DNA from: Ferrovum sp. PN-J185
Lineage (GTDB): Bacteria; Pseudomonadota; Gammaproteobacteria; Burkholderiales; Ferrovaceae
Direction of reading: 5' to 3'
Assembly: GCF_001581925.1 (NCBI RefSeq)
Contig: NZ_LQZA01000001.1
Location: forward strand, 186,001-250,000
Length of the DNA: 64,000 nt
The notes under the pieces were generated by a model that had not been told where the DNA came from, ran no database searches, and saw only the letters and a program-made list of their open reading frames with translations. Positions 18,751 to 29,843 of this stretch are shown here, one piece after another (the stretch's first letter is position 1; every line of letters begins with the position of its first letter). The position numbers and the translations under genes were made by a program.

Positions 18751-20158
18751 AGTTCGTCATATTCATTTTGTTGGAATTGGTGGTGCCGGTATGAGCGGTA
18801 TCGCAGAAGTACTATTAAATTTAGGTTACGAGGTAACTGGTTCTGATATTAACATCAATACTGCCACAGAGAGATTGTCCGGATTAGGTGCATTAATTCG
18901 CCACGGACATCAGGCTGAACATGTAGAAGGAGCAGATGTAGTCGTTATTTCCACAGCTGTCTTGCACAATAACCCAGAGGTTGTCCGTGCCCGGGAACAG
19001 AGAATCCCAGTGATTCCTAGAGCCATGATGTTGGCTGAACTCATGCGTCTTAAAAAAGGTATTGCTGTGGCAGGTACTCATGGCAAAACAACCACTACCA
19101 GTTTAATTGCTAGTATTTTAGCCGAAGCGGATCTTGATCCAACCTTTGTTATAGGCGGTAAACTGAATAGCGCAGGGACTCACGCAGCGTTAGGTAAAGG
19201 TGAGTTTATTGTGGCAGAAGCAGATGAGTCCGATGCTTCTTTTCTGTTTTTACAACCAGTTATTTCAGTAGTAACCAATATCGATCAAGATCATATGGAA
19301 ACCTATGATCATGATTTTGAAAAACTGAAAGATGCCTTTGTTAAGTTTCTTGATCATCTTCCCTTTTATGGTGTTGCTGTGCTGTGCCTAGAAGATCAAG
19401 TGGTTAAGGAATTACTTCCGCGTATAGAAAAACCCGTTGTGACTTATGGTTTCTCAGAGGATGCCATGATTCAAGCGGTTGATGTGACAGCAGAAGCTGG
19501 CAGAATGGTATTTGGGGTGCTATTAAAACCCAATCGTTCCAGACGAGAAACACGTCGTTTATCAGTAGTATTGAATTTACCAGGTCGTCATAACGTATTG
19601 AATGCCCTAGCAGCCATTGCTGTTGCTCTTGAAGTGGGCGCTTCAACTCCTGCTGTGATTAAAGCCTTGGAAAAATTTAAGGGTGTGGGACGTCGCTTCC
19701 AGCGTTATGGCCAACGAGTTATTCCGCACAACAAAGGTAACTTTGATTTAGTAGACGACTATGGTCATCACCCGGTAGAGATGAAAGCAACTTTAGAGGC
19801 TGCGCGCGGTGCCTTTCCAAATAGACGAATTGTTTTAGTATTTCAGCCTCATCGATACAGCAGAACAAAAGATTGCTTCGATGGTTTTGTTGATGTGTTG
19901 TCACATGCTGATGGTGTGATTCTGTGTGATATTTATCCTGCTGGAGAGGCGCCAATTCAAGGAATAGATAGCGACCAATTAGCTCGAGCTTTGGATAAGA
20001 AAAATGCACGATTACTTATTCGTCACAGTGATTTAACAACTCTCCCGCACAGGGTACTAAACCAATTACAAGCTAATGATGTATTAATCACGATGGGTGC
20101 AGGAAGTATTGGTTTACTCCCACAGCAACTAATTCACTTGACTGAGGAGGCTAGGTAA
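18740..20158 (+). CDS. murC: UDP-N-acetylmuramate--L-alanine ligase
   Basis: MurC adds the first stem-peptide residue, L-alanine, to UDP-MurNAc. I start it at ATG 18740, behind an AAGGAGTGG ribosome site, giving 472 residues and the classic opening [19 protein letters not shown]; the frame is open from 18707, but that would add residues not seen in the family. Further motifs are the ATP loop [29 protein letters not shown] and DDYGHHP. It overlaps murG by 11 bases and is followed 2 bases later by murB. Confidence 0.97.
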   Translation: MRHKVRHIHFVGIGGAGMSGIAEVLLNLGYEVTGSDININTATERLSGLGALIRHGHQAEHVEGADVVVISTAVLHNNPEVVRAREQRIPVIPRAMMLAELMRLKKGIAVAGTHGKTTTTSLIASILAEADLDPTFVIGGKLNSAGTHAALGKGEFIVAEADESDASFLFLQPVISVVTNIDQDHMETYDHDFEKLKDAFVKFLDHLPFYGVAVLCLEDQVVKELLPRIEKPVVTYGFSEDAMIQAVDVTAEAGRMVFGVLLKPNRSRRETRRLSVVLNLPGRHNVLNALAAIAVALEVGASTPAVIKALEKFKGVGRRFQRYGQRVIPHNKGNFDLVDDYGHHPVEMKATLEAARGAFPNRRIVLVFQPHRYSRTKDCFDGFVDVLSHADGVILCDIYPAGEAPIQGIDSDQLARALDKKNARLLIRHSDLTTLPHRVLNQLQANDVLITMGAGSIGLLPQQLIHLTEEAR

Positions 20159-20160
20159 TT

Positions 20161-21096
20161 GTGAGTTATCTTGCCCCTGGTCAGTTAAAACATAATGAGC
20201 CAATGAGCCAACATGTCAGCTGGCGTGCGGGTGGTATCGCTCAACGTTTCTACGTTCCTTTAAATCGTGATGATTTGTCTCGGTTTGTAAGTCAAGAAAC
20301 GCAGTCAGATTTTCATGTGATTGGATTAGGTAGCAACCTCTTGGTTCGTGATGGAGGGCTAACGGAAACCATTATTCAAATGCATGGTGCGTTAAAAGAA
20401 ATCCAGGTGGTGGAACAACGGCCTAATGAATTGATACTGGAGGTTGAAGCGGGGGTTCCAGCTCCCAAGATTGCGCGCTGGGTAGCTAAACTTGGTTATC
20501 AAGGTGGTGAATTTTTAGCAGGTATTCCAGGTACTTTAGGTGGAGCATTAGCGATGAATGCAGGGTGCTATGGTAAAGAGACATGGCAGTGTGTTGAGTC
20601 AGTCATTACGATGGATGATCAAGGCAGTTTCTTTGAACGTAATAATAGTGAGTACGAAATTGGCTATAGGCATGTGGCTCTCAAACCTCCTGTTGGTCAG
20701 CGTACTGTGTCACGGCTACATCCCACCCAAGAATGGTTTATTGCTGCCAGACTAAAGTTTATTAATGATCCATTAAAGAAAGGTCAGCAATTAATTAAAG
20801 AGTTATTGGCGCGTCGTGTAGCAACCCAACCTTTAGGGCAGCCTAACGCAGGGTCTGTATTTCGTAACCCACCAGGTGGTTTTGCGGCACAGTTAATTGA
20901 AAAGAGTGGTCTTAAAGGTGTTAGAGAAGGTGGTGCAGAAGTATCTTACAAGCATGCTAATTTTATTGTTAATGTTGGCGGTGCTACAGCAGCAGATATT
21001 GAAAATTTGATATATCGAGTACAACAACGGGTCTGGGAAGTATGCGGTATTTCGCTTACTCCAGAAGTAAGAATAATCGGTAATAGATTAGGTTAG
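20161..21096 (+). CDS. murB: UDP-N-acetylenolpyruvoylglucosamine reductase
   Basis: MurB reduces UDP-GlcNAc-enolpyruvate to UDP-MurNAc using FAD and NADPH. The start is a GTG with GAGGAGG upstream. FAD-domain motifs are visible: LGLGSNLLVRDGG-like (here VIGLGSNLLVRDGG), FLAGIPGTLGGALAMNAGCYG, and the catalytic serine in AGSVFRNP with a C-terminal acid in LTPEVRIIG. At 311 residues it is shorter than the ~345-residue type I enzymes of E. coli or Neisseria, so it looks like a type II MurB. In many betaproteobacteria ddl follows; here ftsQ begins after 11 bases. Confidence 0.95.
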   Translation: MSYLAPGQLKHNEPMSQHVSWRAGGIAQRFYVPLNRDDLSRFVSQETQSDFHVIGLGSNLLVRDGGLTETIIQMHGALKEIQVVEQRPNELILEVEAGVPAPKIARWVAKLGYQGGEFLAGIPGTLGGALAMNAGCYGKETWQCVESVITMDDQGSFFERNNSEYEIGYRHVALKPPVGQRTVSRLHPTQEWFIAARLKFINDPLKKGQQLIKELLARRVATQPLGQPNAGSVFRNPPGGFAAQLIEKSGLKGVREGGAEVSYKHANFIVNVGGATAADIENLIYRVQQRVWEVCGISLTPEVRIIGNRLG

Positions 21097-21107
21097 GAGG
21101 AGCTAAA

Positions 21108-21968
21108 ATGGCTGTTATATCATTACCTGGATGGTTACAATTAGGACGAAATAATCGTCCTAAAGTGGATGACTATGATCTAACGCAAAAAAGAAGACGG
21201 CGTCAATCCTCTATGGGTACACGAGTAAAACCAGGTGCTCAAAAAGAGATTTCAGCAAAAGTAAACTGGTTAAGTCTTGTTGCCATGCTCGGTAAACTTA
21301 GCCTTGTTGTATTGCTGACACTGGTTTTATATCTATTTGTGAGTTGGGGAATTAAACGCCCTATGTTTAATATTCAGCGCATCCAAGTTACTGGAGATAT
21401 GCAGCAAGTTGATAAAGAATTAATTAGTAAACGCCTCCAATCCATGCCAGGTAATTTTTTTACTTTTAATTTGTTTTCTGCGGCGAAAGAATTGAATGCT
21501 ATGCCTTGGGTGAGTCATGTTCAATTACGTCGTCTATGGCCAGACGGTATTCAGGTAAATGTCATTGAACACCGTCCATTAGTTCGTTGGGGTGAACAAA
21601 AGTTACTGGATACTGAAGGACAACTGTTTGAAGCGGATTATACTCCTCATCTTCCGCAATTTACGGGTCCAGATGGGGCGCAACTTGAAGTCATGAGAGA
21701 AGCAAAAGAATTTAATCGCCAGTTAACACGTATTCATCACTCGATTGATCAGTTGGTCTTGTCAGAGCGACGTGCTTGGACAATTAAATTAGATAATGGG
21801 CTTACGATTAACCTTGGTAGGGCTAATATGCATGAACGTTTAGGTAAATTTGTCGATGCTTATCCGATTATTTTTGGTGATCAGTCAGTACAGGGTAAGT
21901 TAGTTGATTTAAGGTATGAAAATGGCTTTGCTTTACGCTTAGCCTCAGCAGAACCAGGAGCTAGGTAA
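21108..21968 (+). CDS. ftsQ: Cell division protein FtsQ
   Basis: FtsQ is a bitopic divisome scaffold that recruits FtsB-FtsL. The 286-residue protein has a basic cytosolic region (KRRRRQ), a membrane span about residues 55-78, then a POTRA domain starting FNIQRIQVTGDMQQVDKELI and a beta domain with LPQFTGPDG and ERRAWTIKLDNGLTINLG. An AGGAGGAG ribosome site lies ahead of the ATG. It sits directly between murB and ftsA, overlapping ftsA by one base. Confidence 0.95.
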   Translation: MAVISLPGWLQLGRNNRPKVDDYDLTQKRRRRQSSMGTRVKPGAQKEISAKVNWLSLVAMLGKLSLVVLLTLVLYLFVSWGIKRPMFNIQRIQVTGDMQQVDKELISKRLQSMPGNFFTFNLFSAAKELNAMPWVSHVQLRRLWPDGIQVNVIEHRPLVRWGEQKLLDTEGQLFEADYTPHLPQFTGPDGAQLEVMREAKEFNRQLTRIHHSIDQLVLSERRAWTIKLDNGLTINLGRANMHERLGKFVDAYPIIFGDQSVQGKLVDLRYENGFALRLASAEPGAR

Positions 21969-23209
21969 TGATGCAAAAAAACCGCGACCAGCGCAGCCTG
22001 TTAGTAGGGCTTGATATTGGTACGTCTAAGATAGTGGTCATTGTGGCAGAGGTTTTGCCCGAAGGTGGCTTTGATGTAATTGGTATTGGGCAGCATCCCT
22101 CAAAAGGACTTAAGAAGGGGGTGGTGGTAAATATTGAAGCCACCGTTAACTCTATTCATCGTGCAATAGAAGAGGCTGAGTTAATGGCAAATGTCAAAAT
22201 TAGCGAAGTCATTACAGGTATTGCAGGAAGTCATATAAAGAGTTTTAACTCCCATGGGATGGTCGCGATAAAAGACAAAGAAGTAGCTGATGGCGACATA
22301 GAGAGAGTCTTAGAAACTGCCAGAGCAGTGAGTATCCCCACAGACCAACAAATTTTACATATATTGACACAAGAGTTTGTGATTGATGGTCAAGAGGATG
22401 TGAAAGAGCCGATTGGCATGAGTGGGGTACGGTTAGAAGTAAAAGTACATATTGTCACTGGAGCGGTATCGGCTGCACAAAATATAATGAAGTGTGTAAG
22501 ACGCTGTGGTTTAGAAGTACGTGATTTGATATTGCAGCCCCTTGCTTCAGCTGTAGCAGTACTCACTGAAGATGAGAAAGATTTAGGGGTATGTTTAGTA
22601 GATATTGGTGGTGGAACTACTGATATTGCTGTGTTTGTCGGTGGTGCTATTCGACATACGGCAATTATTCCTATCGCAGGTGATCAAATTACCAATGATA
22701 TTGCCATGGCGCTGCGTACCCCGACAAAGGATGCGGAGGAGATAAAAATTGCGCATGGTTGTGCTTTAAGACATATGGCTGATGCAGACCAGCTTCTTGA
22801 AGTTCCCGGAGTAGGAGATCGCGGTTCAAGACAAATGTCGAAACATACCCTAGCAGAAGTGGTGGAACCTCGAGTTGAGGAGTTGTTTTCTTTGATTCAA
22901 GCAGAATTAAGACGCAGTGGCTTTGAAGAGCTTTTATCATCAGGGATTGTACTAACAGGAGGTTCAAGCTTGATGGCTGGAATGCTTGAATTGGGTGAAG
23001 AAATATTCCATATGCCGGTTCGTATCGGTACCCCTAATTATCAAGGAAGTCTTGCGGAAGTGGTCAGAAGTCCTCGGTTTGCAACGGGTATGGGGCTCAT
23101 TTATTCGGGATTAGAGCAGCATCAAAAAGAGCAAGTGTCTCGTGCAAACATCACTTCTTTTGCACAAATTTACGAACGAATGAAAAATTGGTTCAAGAGT
23201 GCGTTTTAA
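21968..23209 (+). CDS. ftsA: Cell division protein FtsA
   Basis: FtsA is an actin-like ATPase that ties FtsZ filaments to the inner membrane. The 413-residue protein shows the phosphate-1 loop GLDIGTSKI, VDIGGGTTD (phosphate-2) and LTGGSSLMAGM (adenosine motif). The C-terminal YERMKNWFKSAF is the expected amphipathic membrane-targeting helix. Two ATG codons stand in tandem at 21968 and 21971; either could be used. It is preceded by ftsQ (1-base overlap) and followed by ftsZ after 35 bases. Confidence 0.97.
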   Translation: MMQKNRDQRSLLVGLDIGTSKIVVIVAEVLPEGGFDVIGIGQHPSKGLKKGVVVNIEATVNSIHRAIEEAELMANVKISEVITGIAGSHIKSFNSHGMVAIKDKEVADGDIERVLETARAVSIPTDQQILHILTQEFVIDGQEDVKEPIGMSGVRLEVKVHIVTGAVSAAQNIMKCVRRCGLEVRDLILQPLASAVAVLTEDEKDLGVCLVDIGGGTTDIAVFVGGAIRHTAIIPIAGDQITNDIAMALRTPTKDAEEIKIAHGCALRHMADADQLLEVPGVGDRGSRQMSKHTLAEVVEPRVEELFSLIQAELRRSGFEELLSSGIVLTGGSSLMAGMLELGEEIFHMPVRIGTPNYQGSLAEVVRSPRFATGMGLIYSGLEQHQKEQVSRANITSFAQIYERMKNWFKSAF

Positions 23210-23244
23210 TTAGGTAAAATTAGCAAAACCATAAGGAGAAAAAC

Positions 23245-24390
23245 ATGCCATCATTTGAAATTTTAGAAAACCATGCACTTGAAGCCGTTATAAAAGTTGT
23301 AGGAGTAGGGGGATGCGGTGGAAACGCAGTGGAACATATGGTTTCACGCGGAGTGTCAGGGGTTGAGTTTATTGCTATGAATACCGATAGTCAGGCGTTA
23401 AAACGCAGTAAGGCTACTCATCTCCTTCAATTAGGACAATCTATTACCAAGGGTTTGGGTGCAGGTGCTAATCCTGAAGTGGGTAAACAAGCGGCTCTGG
23501 CTGACCGTGAACGGATCGCAGAAATGATTCAAGGTGCTGATATGTTATTTATCACTGCTGGCATGGGCGGTGGTACAGGAACAGGTGCGGCACCAGTGGT
23601 GGCTGAAATCGCACGCGAATTAGGTATTCTTACAGTGGCGGTTGTAACCAAGCCTTTTGACTTTGAAGGTAAGCGTATGAAAGCTGCCTTGGATGGAATT
23701 ACTCAGCTATCACAAAATGTGGATTCGCTGATTATTATCCCTAATGCCAAATTAATGGATGTATTGGGTGAAGATATCACTATGTTGGATGCCTATGAGG
23801 CAGCTAACGATGTGTTGAAAGGTGCCGTAGCCGGTATTGCTGAGGTAATCAATTGCCCAGGATTGGTAAACGTTGACTTTGCTGACGTAAAAACAGTTAT
23901 GTCCGAGATGGGGGTAGCAATGATGGGTTCTGCAATGGCCGCAGGTATTGATCGTGCTCATATTGCCGCCCAACAGGCCATAGCTAGCCCATTATTGGAA
24001 GATGTGAATCTAGCCGGAGCAAGAGGCGTATTGGTGAATATTACTGCTGGCACCAATATGAAGTTGAAAGAAGTTCATGATGTAATGAACACCATTCGCT
24101 CTTTCACCGCTGATGACGCCACTGTGATATTTGGTAGTGTGGTGGATGAATCAATTGGTGACTCATTGAGAGTGACTATTGTGGCTACCGGTCTAGGTGA
24201 ACCTGTTAAACGTGCACAAACACCACCAATGCGTATTGTGATGACAGGGACAGATAACGAGCCTCTTGACGTAGACTATGATGAGCCCGCTGTTATTCGT
24301 CGTGGCCGCAGTCCTATAGTGGATGCATTGAAAGAAACAGGCATGGATGTCTTTGATATTCCAGCTTTTTTAAGAAAACAAGCGGACTAG
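23245..24390 (+). CDS. ftsZ: Cell division protein FtsZ
   Basis: FtsZ is the tubulin-like GTPase that forms the division ring. In the 381-residue protein the tubulin signature [10 protein letters not shown], the NTDSQAL loop and the synergy-loop area ([12 protein letters not shown]) are visible. A short linker (about residues 325-362) leads to the conserved C-terminal peptide DIPAFLRKQ, the docking site for ZipA and FtsA; zipA is encoded at 55 kb. AAGGAG lies 7 bases ahead of the ATG. lpxC begins 22 bases after the stop. Confidence 0.98.
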   Translation: MPSFEILENHALEAVIKVVGVGGCGGNAVEHMVSRGVSGVEFIAMNTDSQALKRSKATHLLQLGQSITKGLGAGANPEVGKQAALADRERIAEMIQGADMLFITAGMGGGTGTGAAPVVAEIARELGILTVAVVTKPFDFEGKRMKAALDGITQLSQNVDSLIIIPNAKLMDVLGEDITMLDAYEAANDVLKGAVAGIAEVINCPGLVNVDFADVKTVMSEMGVAMMGSAMAAGIDRAHIAAQQAIASPLLEDVNLAGARGVLVNITAGTNMKLKEVHDVMNTIRSFTADDATVIFGSVVDESIGDSLRVTIVATGLGEPVKRAQTPPMRIVMTGTDNEPLDVDYDEPAVIRRGRSPIVDALKETGMDVFDIPAFLRKQAD

Positions 24391-24412
24391 GCGAAGACAA
24401 CTGGATGATGGG

Positions 24413-25342
24413 ATGTTGAAGCAACGTACACTAAAAACAACGGTGCATACCGTTGGCATTGGACTTCACACAGGAGTGAAGGTCAGCTTGACTTTACGTC
24501 CCGCGCCAGTTGACACCGGAATTATCTTTGTTAGGACAGACCTTCCTGGTGCGCCAACAATTCAAGCCTTGGCGCATCATGTTACTGACACGAGGTTATC
24601 TTCACTGATCGAGCAAAATAATGCCAAAGTGAGTACCGTGGAGCACTTGATGTCTGCCCTAGCAGGATTAGGGGTTGATAATCTTTATATCGACATTACT
24701 GGACCTGAAGTACCTATTATGGATGGTAGTTCCGGTCCTTTTGTCTTTCTTATTCAATCTGTGGGGTTAATTGAACAAACCGCCCCAAAGAAATACATCA
24801 AGATTAAACAAACCCTAGCAGTTCAAGATGGTGATAAAGTCGCTCGCTTTGAGCCTTACTCTGGCTTTAAGGTAACCTACGAAGGGCAATTTAATCATCC
24901 GGCATTCAAAGAAATGGGGTCATCTGTGACAGTTGATTTTGCGGATACGTCCTACATTCAAGAAGTAGCTCGTGCGAGAACCTTTGGTTTTACTCAAGAT
25001 GTTGAAAAACTCCGTTCTATGGGGCTTGCTTTAGGGGGTAGTCTTGATAATGCTATTGTGATGGATGAGTTTCGTATACTCAATGCTGATGGATTGCGTT
25101 TTGCAGATGAGTTCCTAAGACATAAAATCTTGGATGCAATTGGTGATCTATACTTAATTGGTCACCCACTAATTGGCTCATTCATTGGCCATAAATCAGG
25201 CCATGCACTAAATAATGTCGCTGCACGTGCTCTGTTAGAGAACCCCAATGCTTGGGAGTTTGTTTCCTTTGACAACAATCAACAGGTTCCCACCTCCTTT
25301 GTTGAACCCCTGGCTAACTTAACTAGCCAACCTAGCTTTTAA
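24413..25342 (+). CDS. lpxC: UDP-3-O-acyl-N-acetylglucosamine deacetylase
   Basis: LpxC is the zinc deacetylase that commits UDP-GlcNAc to lipid A synthesis. The 309-residue protein has [10 protein letters not shown] near the start, the first zinc histidine His78 in VEHLMSAL, the HKILDAIGD motif with the other zinc ligands, and the general-acid region [10 protein letters not shown]. This is the last gene of the dcw cluster, as in many proteobacteria. Its last 11 bases overlap the 3' end of dciA on the opposite strand, and no hairpin terminator is seen between them. Confidence 0.97.
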   Translation: MLKQRTLKTTVHTVGIGLHTGVKVSLTLRPAPVDTGIIFVRTDLPGAPTIQALAHHVTDTRLSSLIEQNNAKVSTVEHLMSALAGLGVDNLYIDITGPEVPIMDGSSGPFVFLIQSVGLIEQTAPKKYIKIKQTLAVQDGDKVARFEPYSGFKVTYEGQFNHPAFKEMGSSVTVDFADTSYIQEVARARTFGFTQDVEKLRSMGLALGGSLDNAIVMDEFRILNADGLRFADEFLRHKILDAIGDLYLIGHPLIGSFIGHKSGHALNNVAARALLENPNAWEFVSFDNNQQVPTSFVEPLANLTSQPSF

Positions 25343-25778
25343 TATTGTTTTTTTTATGATGGCGTAACAAGCGCTGAAGTGCCTCCGCCACAGGTCCTGT
25401 TTTTATTTTGCTATGTGTCTCTTCAAAATAAGCCAACGTATTAATACTTAACGTTTGATTGGGTGGTGGTAGTCTGATTTTCTCAGATTGAGTAACTACC
25501 ATTTTAAATTTAAGTGACGTAATATCAGGGAAGCGGTCTTTTATTTGGATCAGTAACGAGGGACCCAGTTGTTTGATTTTGGCTAAAACGGAATTGTGAG
25601 TGACTGCAACCGTTAATTCACCGTTTTCAAGGCCAGCGATGTAATTATGGTCGCGCCAAGCTGGTATGAGTAATGTATACCAAAAGCATTCAATATCCTT
25701 CAGTAATTTAGCCTTATTTTGCCAAATCTGTAGGCTATTTTCTTGGTTAAGAAGAGCTTTAAGCGATCTAGAGTTCAT
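25332..25778 (-). CDS. dciA: DUF721 / DciA family replicative helicase loader
   Basis: The DUF721 family includes DciA, which helps load the replicative helicase DnaB in bacteria lacking DnaC/DnaI. I start it at the ATG at 25778 ([12 protein letters not shown]), giving 148 residues; the longer frame to 25868 would run through the secA start. The middle shows the KH-like pattern of the family: [32 protein letters not shown]. The C-terminal ~50 residues are basic and low in conservation. A DUF721 gene between lpxC and secA is common in betaproteobacteria. The DciA function is inferred from family and phylum. Confidence 0.78.
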   Translation of the reverse strand: MNSRSLKALLNQENSLQIWQNKAKLLKDIECFWYTLLIPAWRDHNYIAGLENGELTVAVTHNSVLAKIKQLGPSLLIQIKDRFPDITSLKFKMVVTQSEKIRLPPPNQTLSINTLAYFEETHSKIKTGPVAEALQRLLRHHKKNNIKS

Positions 25779-25831
25779 GTTGTTATTGTATCTGGTAAAA
25801 TCATAATTTTGTTTAACAGGCACCAACGCCC

Positions 25832-28570
25832 ATGATCGCACAATTTTTAAAAAAGATTTTTGGTACACGTAACGATCGATTACTAAAACAGTATTACAAG
25901 GTCGTTACCAAGATTAATGCTTTGGAGCCTTCCCTACAAGCTTTGTCAGATGAGGCCTTGTCACAAAAGACCCAAGAGTTTCGTGATCGATTAAATCAGG
26001 GTGAAACCCTTGACCAAATTTTGCCTGAAGCGTTTGCGGTGATGCGTGAAGCCAGTAAACGAGTATTGGGCATGCGTCACTTTGATGTTCAGTTAATTGG
26101 CGGCATGGTACTGCATGAAGGAAAAATCTCTGAAATGCGAACCGGTGAAGGAAAAACGCTTGTTAGTACTCTTCCTGCTTATTTAAACGCCTTATCAGGT
26201 AAAGGAGTACATGTTGTTACTGTTAACGATTATTTGGCAAAACGTGATGCGGAATGGATGGGACGTGTACATCGATTTCTCGGGTTAAGCGTGGGTATTA
26301 ATTTATCGCAAATGTCGCACCAAGAAAAACAACAGGCTTATGGTTCAGATATTACTTACGGAACCAATAATGAGTTTGGTTTTGATTATCTGCGTGACAA
26401 CATGGTAGGGGACGTGAGTGAACGGGTACAGTGCGGATTAAACTTTGCTATTGTGGATGAGGTCGACTCAATTTTAATTGATGAAGCGCGTACACCACTG
26501 ATTATTTCAGGCCAGGCAGAGGACAGCACCGATCTCTACATCAAAATTAATACTTTAATCCCCCACTTAAAAGCTCAAAATGAGGAAGAGTCGGAAGGTG
26601 ACTTCTTTGTGGATTTGAAAGCTCATCAGGTTACGCTCTCTGAAGCTGGCCATGAGAAAGCGGAGCGTTTATTAATTGAAATGGGTTTGTTAAGTGAAGG
26701 CAGTAGCTTATATGACCCTAGCAATATCATTTTGATGCACCACGTCTACGCAGCATTACGTGCTCAAGTGCTCTACCATCGCGACCAACATTATGTGGTA
26801 CAAAATAATGAAATTGTTATTGTGGACGAATTTACTGGCCGTATGATGCCTGGTAGAAGATGGTCTGAGGGGATTCATCAAGCATTAGAAGCTAAAGAAG
26901 GGGTATCGATTCAGAATGAATCGCAAACTTTGGCATCTATTACATTCCAAAATTATTTTAGGCTTTACGGCAAGCTTTCAGGTATGACGGGAACGGCGGA
27001 CACAGAAGCCTTTGAATTCCAGCATATTTATGGTTTGGAAACCGTTATTATCCCAACTCATCGTCCTATGGTCCGTCAGGATAGAATGGACCAAATTTTT
27101 AGAAGTGCACGTGAAAAATATCAGGCTATTATTAAAGATATTGAAGATTGCCATCAACGTGGACAGCCTGTATTAGTAGGAACCACTTCGATTGAAAGCT
27201 CTGAATTACTTTCTCAAGTACTGCAGCAAAAGAAATTATCACATCAAGTGTTAAATGCTAAGCAACATGCACGTGAAGCAGATATTGTTGCTCAAGCCGG
27301 CCGTCCTGGGATGATCACTATTGCCACGAATATGGCAGGTCGGGGAACTGATATTGTATTAGGCGGCAATATTGAACAAGATGTTGCTGAGATAGAAAAC
27401 AATGAATCACTGAGTGAACAGCAAAAAAACGAACAAATAAACCAGCTAAAAAGTCGCTGGCAAGAAGTACATGATGCAGTACTCACGGCGGGTGGATTAC
27501 ATATTATTGGTTCAGAACGCCATGAGTCTCGTCGTATCGATAATCAATTGCGTGGTCGAGCAGGTCGTCAGGGGGATAAGGGGTCAACTCGTTTTTATTT
27601 GTCTCTTGAGGATCCGTTACTAAAGATTTTTGCTGCTGATCGAGTTGCTTCTATTATGGATCGTCTTAAAATGCCAGAGGGAGAGGCTATTGAGCATCCT
27701 TGGGTCACGCGCGCTATTGAAAATGCCCAACGCAAAGTTGAAGCCAGAAACTTTGATATTCGTAAACAATTACTTGAGTACGATGATGTTGCTAATGATC
27801 AACGAAAAGTAATTTATTTACAACGCAATGAAATCCTCGAAACAACCGATGTGTCTGAGACTATTACAGCTATGCGTGAGTCAGTATTAACCGAGGAATT
27901 TAGGCGTTTTGTTCCTGAGGATATGGCAGAAGATCAATGGGATTTAGATAGTTTAGTTCGTACCCTAGAGCAGGATTATGCATTGGCCTGTCCTATTTCT
28001 GACTGGTTAAAAGCTGAACCTGATTTGAGTGAAGATGAGTTACTCAAACGTGTGACTAAAGACGCCAACCAACGCTATCAAGCAAAATTTGAATTGGTTT
28101 CTCCAGATGCATTACATGCTTATGAACGATCAATCTTATTGCATACCATTGATAAATATTGGCGTGAACATTTGGCTGCGTTAGATCATTTACGTCAAGG
28201 TATTCATCTGCGTGGCTATGCGCAAAAGAATCCCAAACAAGAATATAAGCGTGAGGCTTTTGAATTGTTTTCGTTAATGCTTGATGGTATTAAACGTGAG
28301 GTTACTCAAATTTTGTGTCGCGTTGAAGTGAGCATGCAAAGTGAAGTTGAAAAAGCCGTTGAGGAAGAAGCGCAAGCATCACAGTTAAGTAATATTCAAT
28401 ATCATCATGCTGATTTTGATGAGGCGCTTGCAGGCAACGATGATGAAATACAGGCTACTTCAGATGATGGGCAAACCTATCGTCGCGATTTGCCTAAAGT
28501 AGGACGTAATGATCCGTGTCCTTGTGGATCAGGAAAAAAATACAAGCAATGTCATGGACGTTTAGCGTAA
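25832..28570 (+). CDS. secA: Protein translocase ATPase SecA
   Basis: SecA drives preproteins through SecYEG. The 912-residue protein is full length. Visible motifs: MRTGEGKTL (Walker A), [16 protein letters not shown], the [12 protein letters not shown] and [14 protein letters not shown] stretches, [11 protein letters not shown], and RGRAGRQGD in the second helicase fold. The C-terminal zinc-binding tail [15 protein letters not shown], which binds SecB and lipids, is intact. A 53-base gap separates it from the divergent dciA; TAAAAT at 25796-25801 is a possible -10 there. No SecM-like leader gene is visible. Confidence 0.98.
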   Translation: MIAQFLKKIFGTRNDRLLKQYYKVVTKINALEPSLQALSDEALSQKTQEFRDRLNQGETLDQILPEAFAVMREASKRVLGMRHFDVQLIGGMVLHEGKISEMRTGEGKTLVSTLPAYLNALSGKGVHVVTVNDYLAKRDAEWMGRVHRFLGLSVGINLSQMSHQEKQQAYGSDITYGTNNEFGFDYLRDNMVGDVSERVQCGLNFAIVDEVDSILIDEARTPLIISGQAEDSTDLYIKINTLIPHLKAQNEEESEGDFFVDLKAHQVTLSEAGHEKAERLLIEMGLLSEGSSLYDPSNIILMHHVYAALRAQVLYHRDQHYVVQNNEIVIVDEFTGRMMPGRRWSEGIHQALEAKEGVSIQNESQTLASITFQNYFRLYGKLSGMTGTADTEAFEFQHIYGLETVIIPTHRPMVRQDRMDQIFRSAREKYQAIIKDIEDCHQRGQPVLVGTTSIESSELLSQVLQQKKLSHQVLNAKQHAREADIVAQAGRPGMITIATNMAGRGTDIVLGGNIEQDVAEIENNESLSEQQKNEQINQLKSRWQEVHDAVLTAGGLHIIGSERHESRRIDNQLRGRAGRQGDKGSTRFYLSLEDPLLKIFAADRVASIMDRLKMPEGEAIEHPWVTRAIENAQRKVEARNFDIRKQLLEYDDVANDQRKVIYLQRNEILETTDVSETITAMRESVLTEEFRRFVPEDMAEDQWDLDSLVRTLEQDYALACPISDWLKAEPDLSEDELLKRVTKDANQRYQAKFELVSPDALHAYERSILLHTIDKYWREHLAALDHLRQGIHLRGYAQKNPKQEYKREAFELFSLMLDGIKREVTQILCRVEVSMQSEVEKAVEEEAQASQLSNIQYHHADFDEALAGNDDEIQATSDDGQTYRRDLPKVGRNDPCPCGSGKKYKQCHGRLA

Positions 28571-28616
28571 ATAGAAGGTTAACTTATAGTAGGTCTTTGT
28601 AAAGGAATGATGTTTT

Positions 28617-29843
28617 ATGGCTGTTAACTTAAATACTCCGGATCCTCAAAACTTATACCCGATTCCTGGGATTCAGTTAGGGGTCTGTGAGGCAGGAATT
28701 AAAAAAGCCAATCGAAAAGACTTGTTACTTATGACGCTAGCGGAAGGAACTGTGGTAGGAGCAGTATTTACTCAAAACCGTTTTTGTGCAGCTCCCGTGA
28801 CAATTTGCCGTGAACACTTAGCAGCAGCACAACCACGAGCATTGATTATTAATACTGGTTGCGCCAATGCTGGAACTGGAGAAGCGGGTTACCAAGATGC
28901 GTTGCTTGTGTGTCAGACAGTGGCAGACCAACTCAAATTACCACGTCATACCATTCTCCCTTTTTCTACTGGAGTGATTTTAGAGCGTCTACCCATGAGC
29001 CCTATATTACAAGGGATTGAGAAAGCCCGTGCTGTATTGAATAACGATAATTGGTTTAATGCGGCGCAAGCAATCATGACAACGGACACGGTTGCTAAGG
29101 CTTACTCAAAGCAAGTGAGCATTGACGGGGTTCCTATCACTATTACTGGAATAGCAAAAGGGGCTGGAATGATTCATCCCAACATGGCGACCATGCTGGG
29201 GTTTATTGCAACTGATATAAAAATAGAACCATTACTGTTACAACAGTTAGTCAAAGAGGTAGCAGACGTATCTTTTAACCGTATAACCGTAGATGGTGAC
29301 ACCTCTACTAACGATTCATTTATAGTGGCTGCTAGCGGACAATCCGCGCTCCCTTTAATTAATGATTCTCATATGGAGCAATATCATATTTTTAAAGAAG
29401 CATTAATTGAAGTGGCCAGTTTCTTAGCGCAAGCTATTGTTCGTGATGGTGAGGGTGCAACGAAATTTATGTCTGTAGTAGTAGAAGGGGGCGCAACGCA
29501 AGAAGAATGCCTGCAAGTGGCTTTTGCTATTTCTCATTCACCACTTGTTAAAACAGCATTTTTTGCTCAAGACCCTAATCTAGGAAGAATTCTTGCGGCC
29601 ATTGGCTATGCTGGTATACATGATCTTGATGTGACTAATCTACAGCTCTACTTAGATGATGTTCTGGTTTCAGAACAGGGAGGGCGTGCTGCGAGCTATC
29701 TTGAAGAATTAGGGCAAGCTGTTATGAAGAAACCAGAAATTACTATTCGTGTTGTATTAAATCGTGGCCAAGCAAAACAAACTGTTTGGACGTGTGATTT
29801 TTCCTATGATTATGTAAAAATTAATGCGGATTATCGAAGTTAA
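28617..29843 (+). CDS. argJ: Bifunctional ornithine acetyltransferase / N-acetylglutamate synthase
   Basis: ArgJ recycles the acetyl group from N-acetylornithine to glutamate in arginine synthesis. The 408-residue precursor has the self-cleavage site ATML at about residues 191-194, where Thr192 becomes the nucleophile of the beta chain. Other family segments are [19 protein letters not shown] and [19 protein letters not shown]. It starts 46 bases after secA behind AAAGGAATG and its stop abuts the next start with no gap. Confidence 0.97.
   Translation: MAVNLNTPDPQNLYPIPGIQLGVCEAGIKKANRKDLLLMTLAEGTVVGAVFTQNRFCAAPVTICREHLAAAQPRALIINTGCANAGTGEAGYQDALLVCQTVADQLKLPRHTILPFSTGVILERLPMSPILQGIEKARAVLNNDNWFNAAQAIMTTDTVAKAYSKQVSIDGVPITITGIAKGAGMIHPNMATMLGFIATDIKIEPLLLQQLVKEVADVSFNRITVDGDTSTNDSFIVAASGQSALPLINDSHMEQYHIFKEALIEVASFLAQAIVRDGEGATKFMSVVVEGGATQEECLQVAFAISHSPLVKTAFFAQDPNLGRILAAIGYAGIHDLDVTNLQLYLDDVLVSEQGGRAASYLEELGQAVMKKPEITIRVVLNRGQAKQTVWTCDFSYDYVKINADYRS

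Noticed and set aside
25779-25868. Upstream extension of dciA
   Set aside because: It would overlap the secA start and lacks family similarity; the ATG at 25778 fits better.
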